DNA of 64,000 nt. Origin: Ornithinimicrobium sp. F0845. Lineage in GTDB: Bacteria; Actinomycetota; Actinomycetes; Actinomycetales; Dermatophilaceae. Positions within the stretch are counted from its first letter, which is position 1, and each line of letters begins with the position of its first letter. The stretch lies in contig NZ_JALKAL010000002.1 in NCBI RefSeq assembly GCF_023015765.1, positions 1 through 64,000 on the forward strand. The letters run 5' to 3'. Positions 26,253 through 33,765 of the stretch are shown here, in pieces. Under the pieces are notes generated by a model that did no database searches, was not told the DNA's origin, and was given only the letters and a program-made list of their open reading frames with translations. A program made the translations under genes and the position numbers.

Positions 26253-28835
26253 TCAGGTCTGCAGCAGGGCGCGCACCTCAGCGGCAGACTCGGCCCGGAG
26301 TGCCCGGGCGGCCAGGTCCTGCAGGTCGACCAGGCGTGCTCGTCGCAGGACGTCCTTGACGGCAGGCACCGCCGCCGCTGCGGCGCTGAGCTCGGAGACA
26401 CCGAGCCCCACGAGCAGCAGTGCGAGGTCGGGGTCGCTGGCCGCGTCGCCGCAGAGACAGACCTGGACCCCGTCGGCCACGCCGGTGACCGTGTCGTGGA
26501 TCAGCTGCAGCACCGCGGGGTCGGCCGCATCGGCCAGGTCTCCCAGCGCAGGATTGCCCCGCTCGGCGGCCAGGGTGTACTGCACCAGGTCGTTGCTGCC
26601 CACGCTCACGAAGTCCAGCAGGGTCGTCAGGGCCTCCGGCCGCAGGGCCGCCGCCGGCACCTCGATCATGATGCCGACCTCGAGGCCGTCGGGCCGTCCG
26701 TCCGGCAGGCGGCCGGCAGCCTCATCCAGCCGGGCCAACGCCCAGTCCACCTCATCGACCGTGGCCACCATCGGGAACATCACCCGCACCGGCTGCTCGC
26801 GCGCCACGCGGCAGATCGCCTCCAGCTGGTCAACCAGCGGCCGGGGGTCGTCGCGGAAGGCCCGCAGACCCCGGACTCCGAGGAAGGGGTTGGCCTCAGG
26901 CTCCTGCGGGTGGAACGGCAGCGGCTTGTCACCGCCGACGTCCCAGGTCCGGATCGTGATCGTGCCACCGGCCAGTTGCTCGGCGATGCGCTCGAAGGCG
27001 GCCACCTGCTCCGCGACGGTCGGTGCGGTGGACCGGTCTCCGAAGAGTGCCTCGGTGCGGACCAACCCGGACCCGTCCGCGCCCGAGCGGGCCGCGAGGC
27101 TCGCATCGGCCACGCTGGCGACGTTGGCCTTGACCAGCACGTGGTGCCCGTCGAGGGTGATCGCTGGCTCTCCGGCCGCAGCCATCATCCGGTCCCGGGC
27201 CTCGGCCCGTTCGGCGAGGAGGGCCTCGAACTCAGAGCGCACACCAGGGTCCGGGTCGACCACGAGCCGCCCCGATCTCACGTCGAGGGCGACCAGGGTC
27301 CCCTCCTTCACGTCCCGCGCCGGCGCGGCACCGGTGAGCACCGGCAGGCCGCGTGCCCGGGCGAGCAGCACCCCGTGCGCCGTGGCAGCACCTCCCAGCG
27401 TGATGACACCGAGCGTCTCGCTCGGGTCGAGGAGCACCGCGGTGGCCGGGTCGAGCTCCCGCACGACGAGCACACCCGGCCCGTGCGCCCCGTCAGCCTC
27501 CGCCCCGCCGAGGGCTCGTAGCAGCCGCTCCCCCACGCTGGTGACGTCCTCACCCCGCGCCCGCTGATAGCTGTCGGCCAGCCCCTCGAACTGGGCCCGC
27601 AGCTCGGTGGTCCTCGTCAGGACTGCCTGTGGAGCGGCCTGACCAGCGAGTATGCCGTCACGCACCGGGTTCTGGAAGGCCGGGTCCTCAAGGATGGCCA
27701 GGTGGGCGTCGAAGACGCCCGCCTCGCCGGGCCCGAGTCGGGCCGTCGCCCGGTCAATGAGATCGGCCAGCTCGCCCCGGGAGCGGGTGACCGCCTCGTC
27801 CAGCGCCCGGAGCTCGGCCTCCACATCCCCGGCCCGGTAGTCCACCAGGGAAGCGGTGGCGTCCCCCCGGACCACGGGGCCCATGGCGGCTTCCAGCCCG
27901 AAGGTGGGTCCCTTCTCTGGCGGCCTGGAGATCTCACGGCTCCCAGATCGCGGCCCGGCCCCGGAGGTGGTCGCGCCGGAGGTGGCCGTGCCCGAGGTGG
28001 TCGCGCCGGAGGTGGCCGCTCCCGGCTGGGCCACGGCCAGTGCTGGGTCCGCCAGGTCTCCGAAGCCCGTGCCGGCGAGAGCACTCAGCTCCTGCAACAG
28101 GTCGGCCGCAGTTGCGCCCGCGGCGGTGACCTCGATCGTGTGCCCCTCCCGCGCGTCCAGGGTGGCCAGTCCCGTGAGGCTCCGTCCGTCGACCGGCCCC
28201 GACCCGGTGTCCAGGTTGCACACGCGCACCTCCACACCGTGGTGGGCGCCGACCGTCCGCACGAACCGCGCGGCCGGTCGTGCGTGCAGCCCGTGCGGTG
28301 CGGTCACCGCCAGCTCCACCACATGCTCGTCGTGGGTTCGCTCGCCGCCCACCGACTCTGGTCGTGGTTCCGCAGGAGCGCCGTCAGCGCCTTCCTCAGG
28401 GCCGCCCTTCCCAGTGCCCCCGTCGCCATGACCCAGGTGCTGGGTCTTGGCGGTCAGGCCTTGCTCGGCCTCGGCTGCGGCGCTCCCCAGGTCCGCCCCG
28501 GCACCGGCCGCGACCGCTGCCCCCACCAGACCCTCGACCAGGGGGGCGCTGGACAGCCGCACCCGTCCGGCCAGCTCGGGGTCGAGGAACTCCAGGGCCA
28601 TCTCGGCAGACAGCACCGCGCTCCCCAGGTCGAGCAGTACGAGCACCCCGTCGCCGCTGTCCGCCTCGCTGATCGCCTCGGAGACAGCCGCGGCGTCCGT
28701 GCCGAAGGTCTTATCGTCCAGCCCGGCTGCCACCTTGATGACCGGTCGGTTCTCGGGGTCGGTCATCTCCGAGGCCAGGGCCACCGCGGCATCCGCCAGG
28801 GCACTGCTGTGGCTCACCACGACGATGCCGATCAT
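26253..28835 (-). CDS. dhaM: Dihydroxyacetone kinase phosphotransfer protein DhaM with full-length enzyme I
   Basis: An 860-residue PTS fusion. Domains in order: EIIA-Man-type DhaM with phospho-His9 (VVVSHSSAL); HPr with His184 (GLHARPAARF); a repetitive Ala-Thr-Ser-Gly linker (about 270-295); and an entire enzyme I from about 313 to the end. The enzyme I part has phospho-His487 (ATAHGVLLARARGLP), PEP-binding motifs (RTEALFG, GGDKPLPF, NPFLGVRGLR, GSNDLVQYTLA) and the catalytic Cys in CLCGDAASDP. Unlike E. coli DhaM, whose enzyme I part is truncated, this protein could take phosphate directly from PEP. It phosphorylates ADP bound to DhaL. It is the last gene of dhaK-dhaL-dhaM. Confidence 0.94.
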   Translation of the reverse strand: MIGIVVVSHSSALADAAVALASEMTDPENRPVIKVAAGLDDKTFGTDAAAVSEAISEADSGDGVLVLLDLGSAVLSAEMALEFLDPELAGRVRLSSAPLVEGLVGAAVAAGAGADLGSAAAEAEQGLTAKTQHLGHGDGGTGKGGPEEGADGAPAEPRPESVGGERTHDEHVVELAVTAPHGLHARPAARFVRTVGAHHGVEVRVCNLDTGSGPVDGRSLTGLATLDAREGHTIEVTAAGATAADLLQELSALAGTGFGDLADPALAVAQPGAATSGATTSGTATSGATTSGAGPRSGSREISRPPEKGPTFGLEAAMGPVVRGDATASLVDYRAGDVEAELRALDEAVTRSRGELADLIDRATARLGPGEAGVFDAHLAILEDPAFQNPVRDGILAGQAAPQAVLTRTTELRAQFEGLADSYQRARGEDVTSVGERLLRALGGAEADGAHGPGVLVVRELDPATAVLLDPSETLGVITLGGAATAHGVLLARARGLPVLTGAAPARDVKEGTLVALDVRSGRLVVDPDPGVRSEFEALLAERAEARDRMMAAAGEPAITLDGHHVLVKANVASVADASLAARSGADGSGLVRTEALFGDRSTAPTVAEQVAAFERIAEQLAGGTITIRTWDVGGDKPLPFHPQEPEANPFLGVRGLRAFRDDPRPLVDQLEAICRVAREQPVRVMFPMVATVDEVDWALARLDEAAGRLPDGRPDGLEVGIMIEVPAAALRPEALTTLLDFVSVGSNDLVQYTLAAERGNPALGDLADAADPAVLQLIHDTVTGVADGVQVCLCGDAASDPDLALLLVGLGVSELSAAAAAVPAVKDVLRRARLVDLQDLAARALRAESAAEVRALLQT

Positions 28836-28898
28836 GACCAGACCTCCTCAACGCACCGGGGTGCGAACCACGACGACACTGGGTGGGAGACCTGAACG

Positions 28899-29531
28899 TC
28901 AGGCGAGGGTGCGGGCGGCGGACTCGAGCAGCAACGTCGAGCTCGTCGCGCCCGGGTCGATGTGCCCACGGCTGCGCTCACCCAGATAGCTCGCGCGTCC
29001 CTTACGGGCGACCAGTCCCTCGGTCTCGTCCCGACCCTTGGCGGCGGCCTCGGCGGCCGCCGCGAGCGCACCCGCCAGGTCGGAGCCGGAACCGGCGGCT
29101 GTGTCGAACGCCTCCAGCGCAGGCGCCCACGCGTCATACATCGTCTTGTCGCCGACCTCGGCCTTGCCGCGGGCGAGGATGCCCTCGACCCCGGCCCGCA
29201 GCCCCTTCCCGACCTCCTCGACGCCGGCGTCCTCCACCTCGGCGAAGGCCCCAGCCATCCGCAGGAAGAAGGTGCCGTAGAGCGGGCCACTGGCCCCGCC
29301 GACGTTGCTCACCAGGATCATCCCGACCTTCTTGAGGTAGGTGTCGATCCCGGTGAACTCCTCGGCCCCGGCCAGCTCGGCCGCTCGGGTCATGCCGCGC
29401 CTCATGTTGCTGCCGTGGTCCGCGTCGCCGATCGCACGGTCGAGGTCGGTCAGGTAGTCGGCCTGCTCGGTGACCGTCGCGGCGTAGTCCGCGATCCACG
29501 AGGTGAAGGCCTGCAGGTTCGCCACCCTCAC
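28899..29531 (-). CDS. dhaL: Dihydroxyacetone kinase ADP-binding subunit DhaL
   Basis: A 210-residue subunit holding ADP, which is rephosphorylated by DhaM and passes phosphate to dihydroxyacetone on DhaK. The metal- and ADP-binding motifs are [39 protein letters not shown], and [14 protein letters not shown] near the end. A GTG at 29531 overlaps the dhaK stop (GTGA) and gives the usual family length; a GTG two codons later (29525) is the alternative. It sits 63 nt before dhaM in the same operon. Confidence 0.93.
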   Translation of the reverse strand: MRVANLQAFTSWIADYAATVTEQADYLTDLDRAIGDADHGSNMRRGMTRAAELAGAEEFTGIDTYLKKVGMILVSNVGGASGPLYGTFFLRMAGAFAEVEDAGVEEVGKGLRAGVEGILARGKAEVGDKTMYDAWAPALEAFDTAAGSGSDLAGALAAAAEAAAKGRDETEGLVARKGRASYLGERSRGHIDPGATSSTLLLESAARTLA

Positions 29532-30532
29532 ACCCCCCAGCGCAGGCCCGGGGTGTTCACGGGGGCGTCCCACAGCCCCACGAGGTCGTCGTCCGCCTTG
29601 AGCACGGTCACCGAGCAGCCGGCCATCTCCAGACTGGTGATGTAGTTGCCGACCAGACACCGGGCCACGGTGACGCCGGACTTCTCCAGGATCGCGGCGA
29701 CCTCGGCATACATCAGGTAGAGCTCGATGAGTGGGGTGCCGCCCATCCCGTTCATCATGACGATCGCGCCGGCGTCGCCGGTGAAGTCCAGGTCTGCCAG
29801 GATCGGCTCCACGAGCATCGCGGCGACGTCCTTGGCCGGCGCCAGGGGCAGCCGTTGCCGGCCGGGCTCGCCGTGGATGCCGATGCCGACCTCCATCTCG
29901 TCCTCGGCGAGGTCGAAGGTCGGCTTGCCCGCAGCGGGCACCGTGCAGGAGGTCAGCGCCATGCCCATCGACCGGCCGTTGCCGTTGACCTTGTGGGCCA
30001 GCTCGGCGCACTCGGCGAGCGAGCGGCCCTCCTCGGCGGCCGCACCGACGATCTTCTCCAGGAGCACGGTCGTCCCGACCCCGCGTCGACCCGCGGTGTA
30101 GAGGGAGTCCTGGACGGCGACGTCGTCGTCGACCACCACGGACTGCACCTCGGTGCCCGCCTCGGCGGCCGCCATCTCCGCGGCCATCTCGAAGTTCATC
30201 ACGTCGCCGGTGTAGTTCTTCACGATGTGGAGCACGCCTGCGCCGCCGTCGACCTCCTTGGTCGCAGCCATCATCTGGTCCGGCACGGGCGAGGTGAAGA
30301 CCTCACCGGCGCAGGCCGCGTCGAGCATGCCGAGACCGACGAGGCCACCGTGCATGGGTTCGTGCCCGGACCCGCCACCGGAGATCAGCCCGACCTTGCC
30401 CTGCCTGATCGGGTCCTTGCGGTAGACGACCTTGTGCTCGAGGTCCACCCGGAGCCGGTCGGGGTGGGCTGCGGCCATTCCACGAAGCGCCTCGACGACG
30501 ACGTCGGCGGGGTCGTTGATGAGTTTCTTCAT
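29528..30532 (-). CDS. dhaK: Dihydroxyacetone kinase substrate-binding subunit DhaK
   Basis: A 334-residue subunit that binds dihydroxyacetone covalently as a hemiaminal. The covalent His is in [10 protein letters not shown] context (IGIHGEPG), and the substrate loop [16 protein letters not shown] is intact. Further landmarks are [14 protein letters not shown] and [12 protein letters not shown]. The ATG at 30532 is chosen because the family begins MKKLINDP; the 11-codon extension upstream has no support. Product is dihydroxyacetone phosphate for glycolysis. No glycerol dehydrogenase gene or DhaR/DhaQ-type regulator is visible nearby. Confidence 0.95.
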   Translation of the reverse strand: MKKLINDPADVVVEALRGMAAAHPDRLRVDLEHKVVYRKDPIRQGKVGLISGGGSGHEPMHGGLVGLGMLDAACAGEVFTSPVPDQMMAATKEVDGGAGVLHIVKNYTGDVMNFEMAAEMAAAEAGTEVQSVVVDDDVAVQDSLYTAGRRGVGTTVLLEKIVGAAAEEGRSLAECAELAHKVNGNGRSMGMALTSCTVPAAGKPTFDLAEDEMEVGIGIHGEPGRQRLPLAPAKDVAAMLVEPILADLDFTGDAGAIVMMNGMGGTPLIELYLMYAEVAAILEKSGVTVARCLVGNYITSLEMAGCSVTVLKADDDLVGLWDAPVNTPGLRWGV

Positions 30533-30584
30533 GCGCACAGCCAACCACCGAACGCGCTGGCCCACCAGAGGAAACGCCCGTGAA

Positions 30585-30902
30585 CTACTCCGACATGCCG
30601 GCGGTCAGCGGTGTCAGGGTGTAGCTCACCTGGTCGCCGTCCACCTCGGTGGCCTCGATCCTGAAGCGGTCGATCGCCTCGGCCTCGCCGGTGATGACCA
30701 CCTCGCAGATCAGGATCGCGCCCACCTCGGGCGGCAGCCCGCCCGGGCAGTCGACCGACTCCAGCTCAAAGCCCTGGATCTCGGCCTGCTCCGCGATGCT
30801 GTCCTCGATGTCACCGGCAGAGACCTCCCGGCTGCACCCGCTGGCCAGCAGCACGACCGCCCCCAGGCTCGCCAGGACCATGCCCTTCCTGACCGTGCCC
30901 AT
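30585..30902 (-). CDS. DUF4333-domain lipoprotein
   Basis: A 105-residue lipoprotein. The signal peptide ends in lipobox LLASGC (Cys23). The mature part contains one DUF4333 domain with the conserved Cys pair in [18 protein letters not shown] and a closing beta strand [14 protein letters not shown]4333 proteins are widespread in actinobacterial cell envelopes, with no known activity. It lies 52 nt upstream of dhaK in the same direction, so read-through into dhaKLM is possible, but no functional link is evident. Confidence 0.85.
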   Translation of the reverse strand: MGTVRKGMVLASLGAVVLLASGCSREVSAGDIEDSIAEQAEIQGFELESVDCPGGLPPEVGAILICEVVITGEAEAIDRFRIEATEVDGDQVSYTLTPLTAGMSE

Positions 30903-30960
30903 CGCACACTCCCCTCCGTCGGTGTCCCTGTGTAGGAGCCAGGATAGCCGTGCGCGGGGT

Positions 30961-31941
30961 TCAGAAGCCGAGCCGCTGCAGCTGCTTGGGGTCCCGCTGC
31001 CAGTCCTTGGCGACCTTGACGTGCAGGTCCAGGAAGACCTTGTGGCCGATGATCCGCTCGATGCCGACCCGCGCCTGGGCGCCGACCTCGCGCAGCCGCG
31101 ACCCGCCCCTGCCGATGATGATCGCCTTCTGGCTGGGCCGTTCGACGAAGATGTGCACCCGCACGTCGGTCAGCGGTCGGTCGATCGGCCGCTCCGCACG
31201 GGGCACGACCTCGTCGACGACGACCGCGAGGGAGTGCGGCAGCTCGTCACGCACTCCCTCGAGCGCGGCCTCGCGCACGAGCTCGGCGATCATGACGACC
31301 GTCGGCTCGTCGGTCAGGACGTCGTCGGGGTACAGCTTCGGGGAGGCCGGCAGGTAGGAGGCCAGCACCTCGGCGACCTCCTCGACCTGGTCGCCCCGGG
31401 CGGCCGAGCACGGCACGATCGCGTCCCAGGTGCCGAGCTGGTCGATCGCGATGAGGTGCTCGGCGAGCCGCTGCTTGTCGACCGTGTCCGACTTGGTCGC
31501 GAGCGCGACGACCGGCACCCGCTTGGCTCGCTGCAGGTCGGCCAGGTCGCGGGCGATGAAGGCGTCGCCCGGCCCCGGTCGCTGGTCGGACGGCAGGCAG
31601 AAGCCGATGACGTCGACGTCCAGCAGCGTCTCGCGCACCAGGTCGTTGAGGCGTTGTCCGAGCAGCGTGCGGGGCCGGTGCAGCCCGGGGGTGTCCACGA
31701 GGATCAGCTGGTAGTCCTCGGTCGTGCGGATCCCCCGGATGGCGTGGCGGGTGGTCTGCGGCCTGCTGGAGGTGATGGCGACCTTGGAGCCCACGAGGGC
31801 GTTGGTCAGGGTCGACTTGCCGGCGTTGGGGCGGCCGACGACACAGGCAAACCCCGCCCGGTATGCCGAGGGGCCGGTCGGTTGGACCACCTCACCTGAG
31901 CCGGGGTCGGGCTGGGCGCCTGCGGGCTGGGTCTGGCTCAC
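30961..31941 (-). CDS. era: GTPase Era
   Basis: A 326-residue GTPase needed for 16S rRNA maturation and 30S assembly. The G motifs are G1 GRPNAGKST, G2 RPQTTR, G3 DTPGLH and G4 ATKSD. The C-terminal KH domain includes IFVERPSQKAIIIGRGGSRLREVG. A short proline-rich N-terminal extension precedes G1. The GTG start at 31941 overlaps the stop of the CorC-like gene, so it is the distal gene of phoH-ybeY-corC-era, a typical actinobacterial order. Confidence 0.96.
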   Translation of the reverse strand: MSQTQPAGAQPDPGSGEVVQPTGPSAYRAGFACVVGRPNAGKSTLTNALVGSKVAITSSRPQTTRHAIRGIRTTEDYQLILVDTPGLHRPRTLLGQRLNDLVRETLLDVDVIGFCLPSDQRPGPGDAFIARDLADLQRAKRVPVVALATKSDTVDKQRLAEHLIAIDQLGTWDAIVPCSAARGDQVEEVAEVLASYLPASPKLYPDDVLTDEPTVVMIAELVREAALEGVRDELPHSLAVVVDEVVPRAERPIDRPLTDVRVHIFVERPSQKAIIIGRGGSRLREVGAQARVGIERIIGHKVFLDLHVKVAKDWQRDPKQLQRLGF

Positions 31942-33251
31942 TCGTCACCCTCCGGCTCTGCCTCGGTGCCCGGTGCGACGGGCTGCGCACCGGCGTCTTC
32001 GTCCTCGACCTCACTGACCAGGACCGTGGCCACCCGCCGTCGCCGGCCGGCCATGCGCTCGGCGGTCAGACGCAGCCCGGCCACCTCGGTCGAGGACCCG
32101 ACGATCGGGACCATACCGATCGTGGCGGCCAGCAGGCCACCGACGGAGTCGACGTCCTCGGTCTCGATCTCGGTGCCGAACATCTCGGCCAGGTCGTCGA
32201 CGGGCATGGTGGCGGGCACCCGCACGGTGCCGTCCTCCAGCGTCTCGATCTCGACGACGTCGCGGTCGTACTCGTCGGTGATCTCACCGACGATCTCCTC
32301 CACGATGTCCTCGATGGTGATCAACCCGGCGGTCCCGCCGTACTCGTCGATGACGATCGCGATGTGGTTGCGGTCCCGCTGCATATCGCGCAGCAGCCCG
32401 TCGACGGACTTGGACTCGGGGACCCGCTGGACCGCACGCATGAGCTCGGTGACCGGCTCCTGGCTGTTGTCCGCGTTGGCGTTGACGGCCCGGGCGACGT
32501 CCTTGAAGTAGAGGATGCCCAGGACGTCGTCGGTGCCCTCGCCGATCACCGGGACCCGACTGAAGCCGGAGCGCAGGAAGAGCGACATCGCCTGGCGCAG
32601 CACCTTGTCCTGCCGGATGGAGACCATGTCGGGTCGCGGGACCATGACCTCGCGTGCGACGGTGTCGCCCAGCTCGAAGATGGAGTGGATCATCTCCCGC
32701 TCCCCGGCCTCGATGACCGCGCTCTCCCCCGCGAGGTCGAGCAGGTCGCGCAGCTCGGACTCGCTGGCGAACGGCCCCTCGGCATACCCCCGCCCCGGGG
32801 TGACGGCGTTGCCGAAGAGGACGAGGAGCTGCGCCAGGGGCCCGAGCAGGATGCGCAGCACCCGGATGATCGGGGCCGCCATCAGCGCGACCTTCTCCAC
32901 GTGCTGCCGCCCGAGGGTCCGCGGCGACACCCCGACGACGACGAAGGTGATGACGGTCATGATGCCGACGGCGATGAGCGCGGTGCGCCAGTGGCTGTCC
33001 GTCTGGGTGTCCACCGCCACGGTCACCACGACGGCGGCCACCGCCTCGGCCAGGGCCTTGGTGAAAGCCGCGACGGCCAGGTAGGGCGCCGGCCCGGAGA
33101 CGATCCGCAACAGCGCGTCGGAGCCGCGCAGACCCTCCTCCTGCAACTGCTCGGCACGGTGCCGCGACACCCGCAGCAGTGCGGTCTCGCTCGCCGACAG
33201 GAGGAAGGCGACAAGGGTCGCCACGATGGCGACGATGATCAGGGTGGTCAC
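31938..33251 (-). CDS. CNNM/CorC-family membrane protein with CBS domains
   Basis: A 437-residue protein. An N-terminal DUF21/CNNM domain of four hydrophobic segments (about 1-140, including LLSASETALLRVSRHRAEQL) is followed by two CBS domains (about 205-330; PRPDMVSI, GTDDVLGILYFKDVARA and IAIVIDEYGGTAGLITIEDIVEEIVGEI) and a CorC_HlyC domain at the end. The family is linked to Mg/Co homeostasis; the old name hemolysin is not supported. The GTG start lies 13 nt after ybeY, and the stop overlaps era. Confidence 0.93.
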   Translation of the reverse strand: MTTLIIVAIVATLVAFLLSASETALLRVSRHRAEQLQEEGLRGSDALLRIVSGPAPYLAVAAFTKALAEAVAAVVVTVAVDTQTDSHWRTALIAVGIMTVITFVVVGVSPRTLGRQHVEKVALMAAPIIRVLRILLGPLAQLLVLFGNAVTPGRGYAEGPFASESELRDLLDLAGESAVIEAGEREMIHSIFELGDTVAREVMVPRPDMVSIRQDKVLRQAMSLFLRSGFSRVPVIGEGTDDVLGILYFKDVARAVNANADNSQEPVTELMRAVQRVPESKSVDGLLRDMQRDRNHIAIVIDEYGGTAGLITIEDIVEEIVGEITDEYDRDVVEIETLEDGTVRVPATMPVDDLAEMFGTEIETEDVDSVGGLLAATIGMVPIVGSSTEVAGLRLTAERMAGRRRRVATVLVSEVEDEDAGAQPVAPGTEAEPEGDE

Positions 33252-33264
33252 GGTTCCCTCGTGC

Positions 33265-33765
33265 TCAGTGCTCGCCCCGGGCGTCCGGCGCCGCGGTGGT
33301 CGTGCGGCCCCGCTGGGCCAGGTAGGTCAGCAGCAGGGTGCGCTGCAGGTCGAACATCTCCCGCTCCTCGGCCGGCTCGGCGTGGTCGAAGCCGAGCAGG
33401 TGCAGGATCCCGTGTGTGGTCAGCAGCAGGATCTCGTCCTCGACGCTGTGCCCCGCGCCGGCCGCCTGCTTGCGGGCGACCGACGGGCACAGCACGACAT
33501 CACCGAGCACGCCCTCGGGGGTCTCGGAGTCCGACCCCGGCCGCAGCTCGTCCATCGGGAAGCTCATGACGTCCGTCGGCCCCGGCAGGTCCATCCACTG
33601 GACGTGCAGGGCCGCCATCGCCTCCTCGTCGACCAGGGTGATGGCCAGCTCGGTGCGCGGGTGCACCCGCAGCTGGTCGAGCACGTGCCGCGCCAGGTCG
33701 TGCAGCTCCTGCTCGGCGACGGGCGAGGGCACCTCCCCGGACTCGTTGAGGACCTCGATGCTCAC
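33265..33765 (-). CDS. ybeY: rRNA maturation endoribonuclease YbeY
   Basis: A 166-residue zinc-dependent RNase for 16S rRNA 3' processing and ribosome quality control. The signature HGILHLLGFDH, with three zinc-binding His, is intact, and TDVMSFPMDE is typical. The GTG at 33765 overlaps the phoH stop (GTGA). A 15-residue Thr/Ala-rich tail follows the catalytic domain. Confidence 0.95.
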   Translation of the reverse strand: MSIEVLNESGEVPSPVAEQELHDLARHVLDQLRVHPRTELAITLVDEEAMAALHVQWMDLPGPTDVMSFPMDELRPGSDSETPEGVLGDVVLCPSVARKQAAGAGHSVEDEILLLTTHGILHLLGFDHAEPAEEREMFDLQRTLLLTYLAQRGRTTTAAPDARGEH

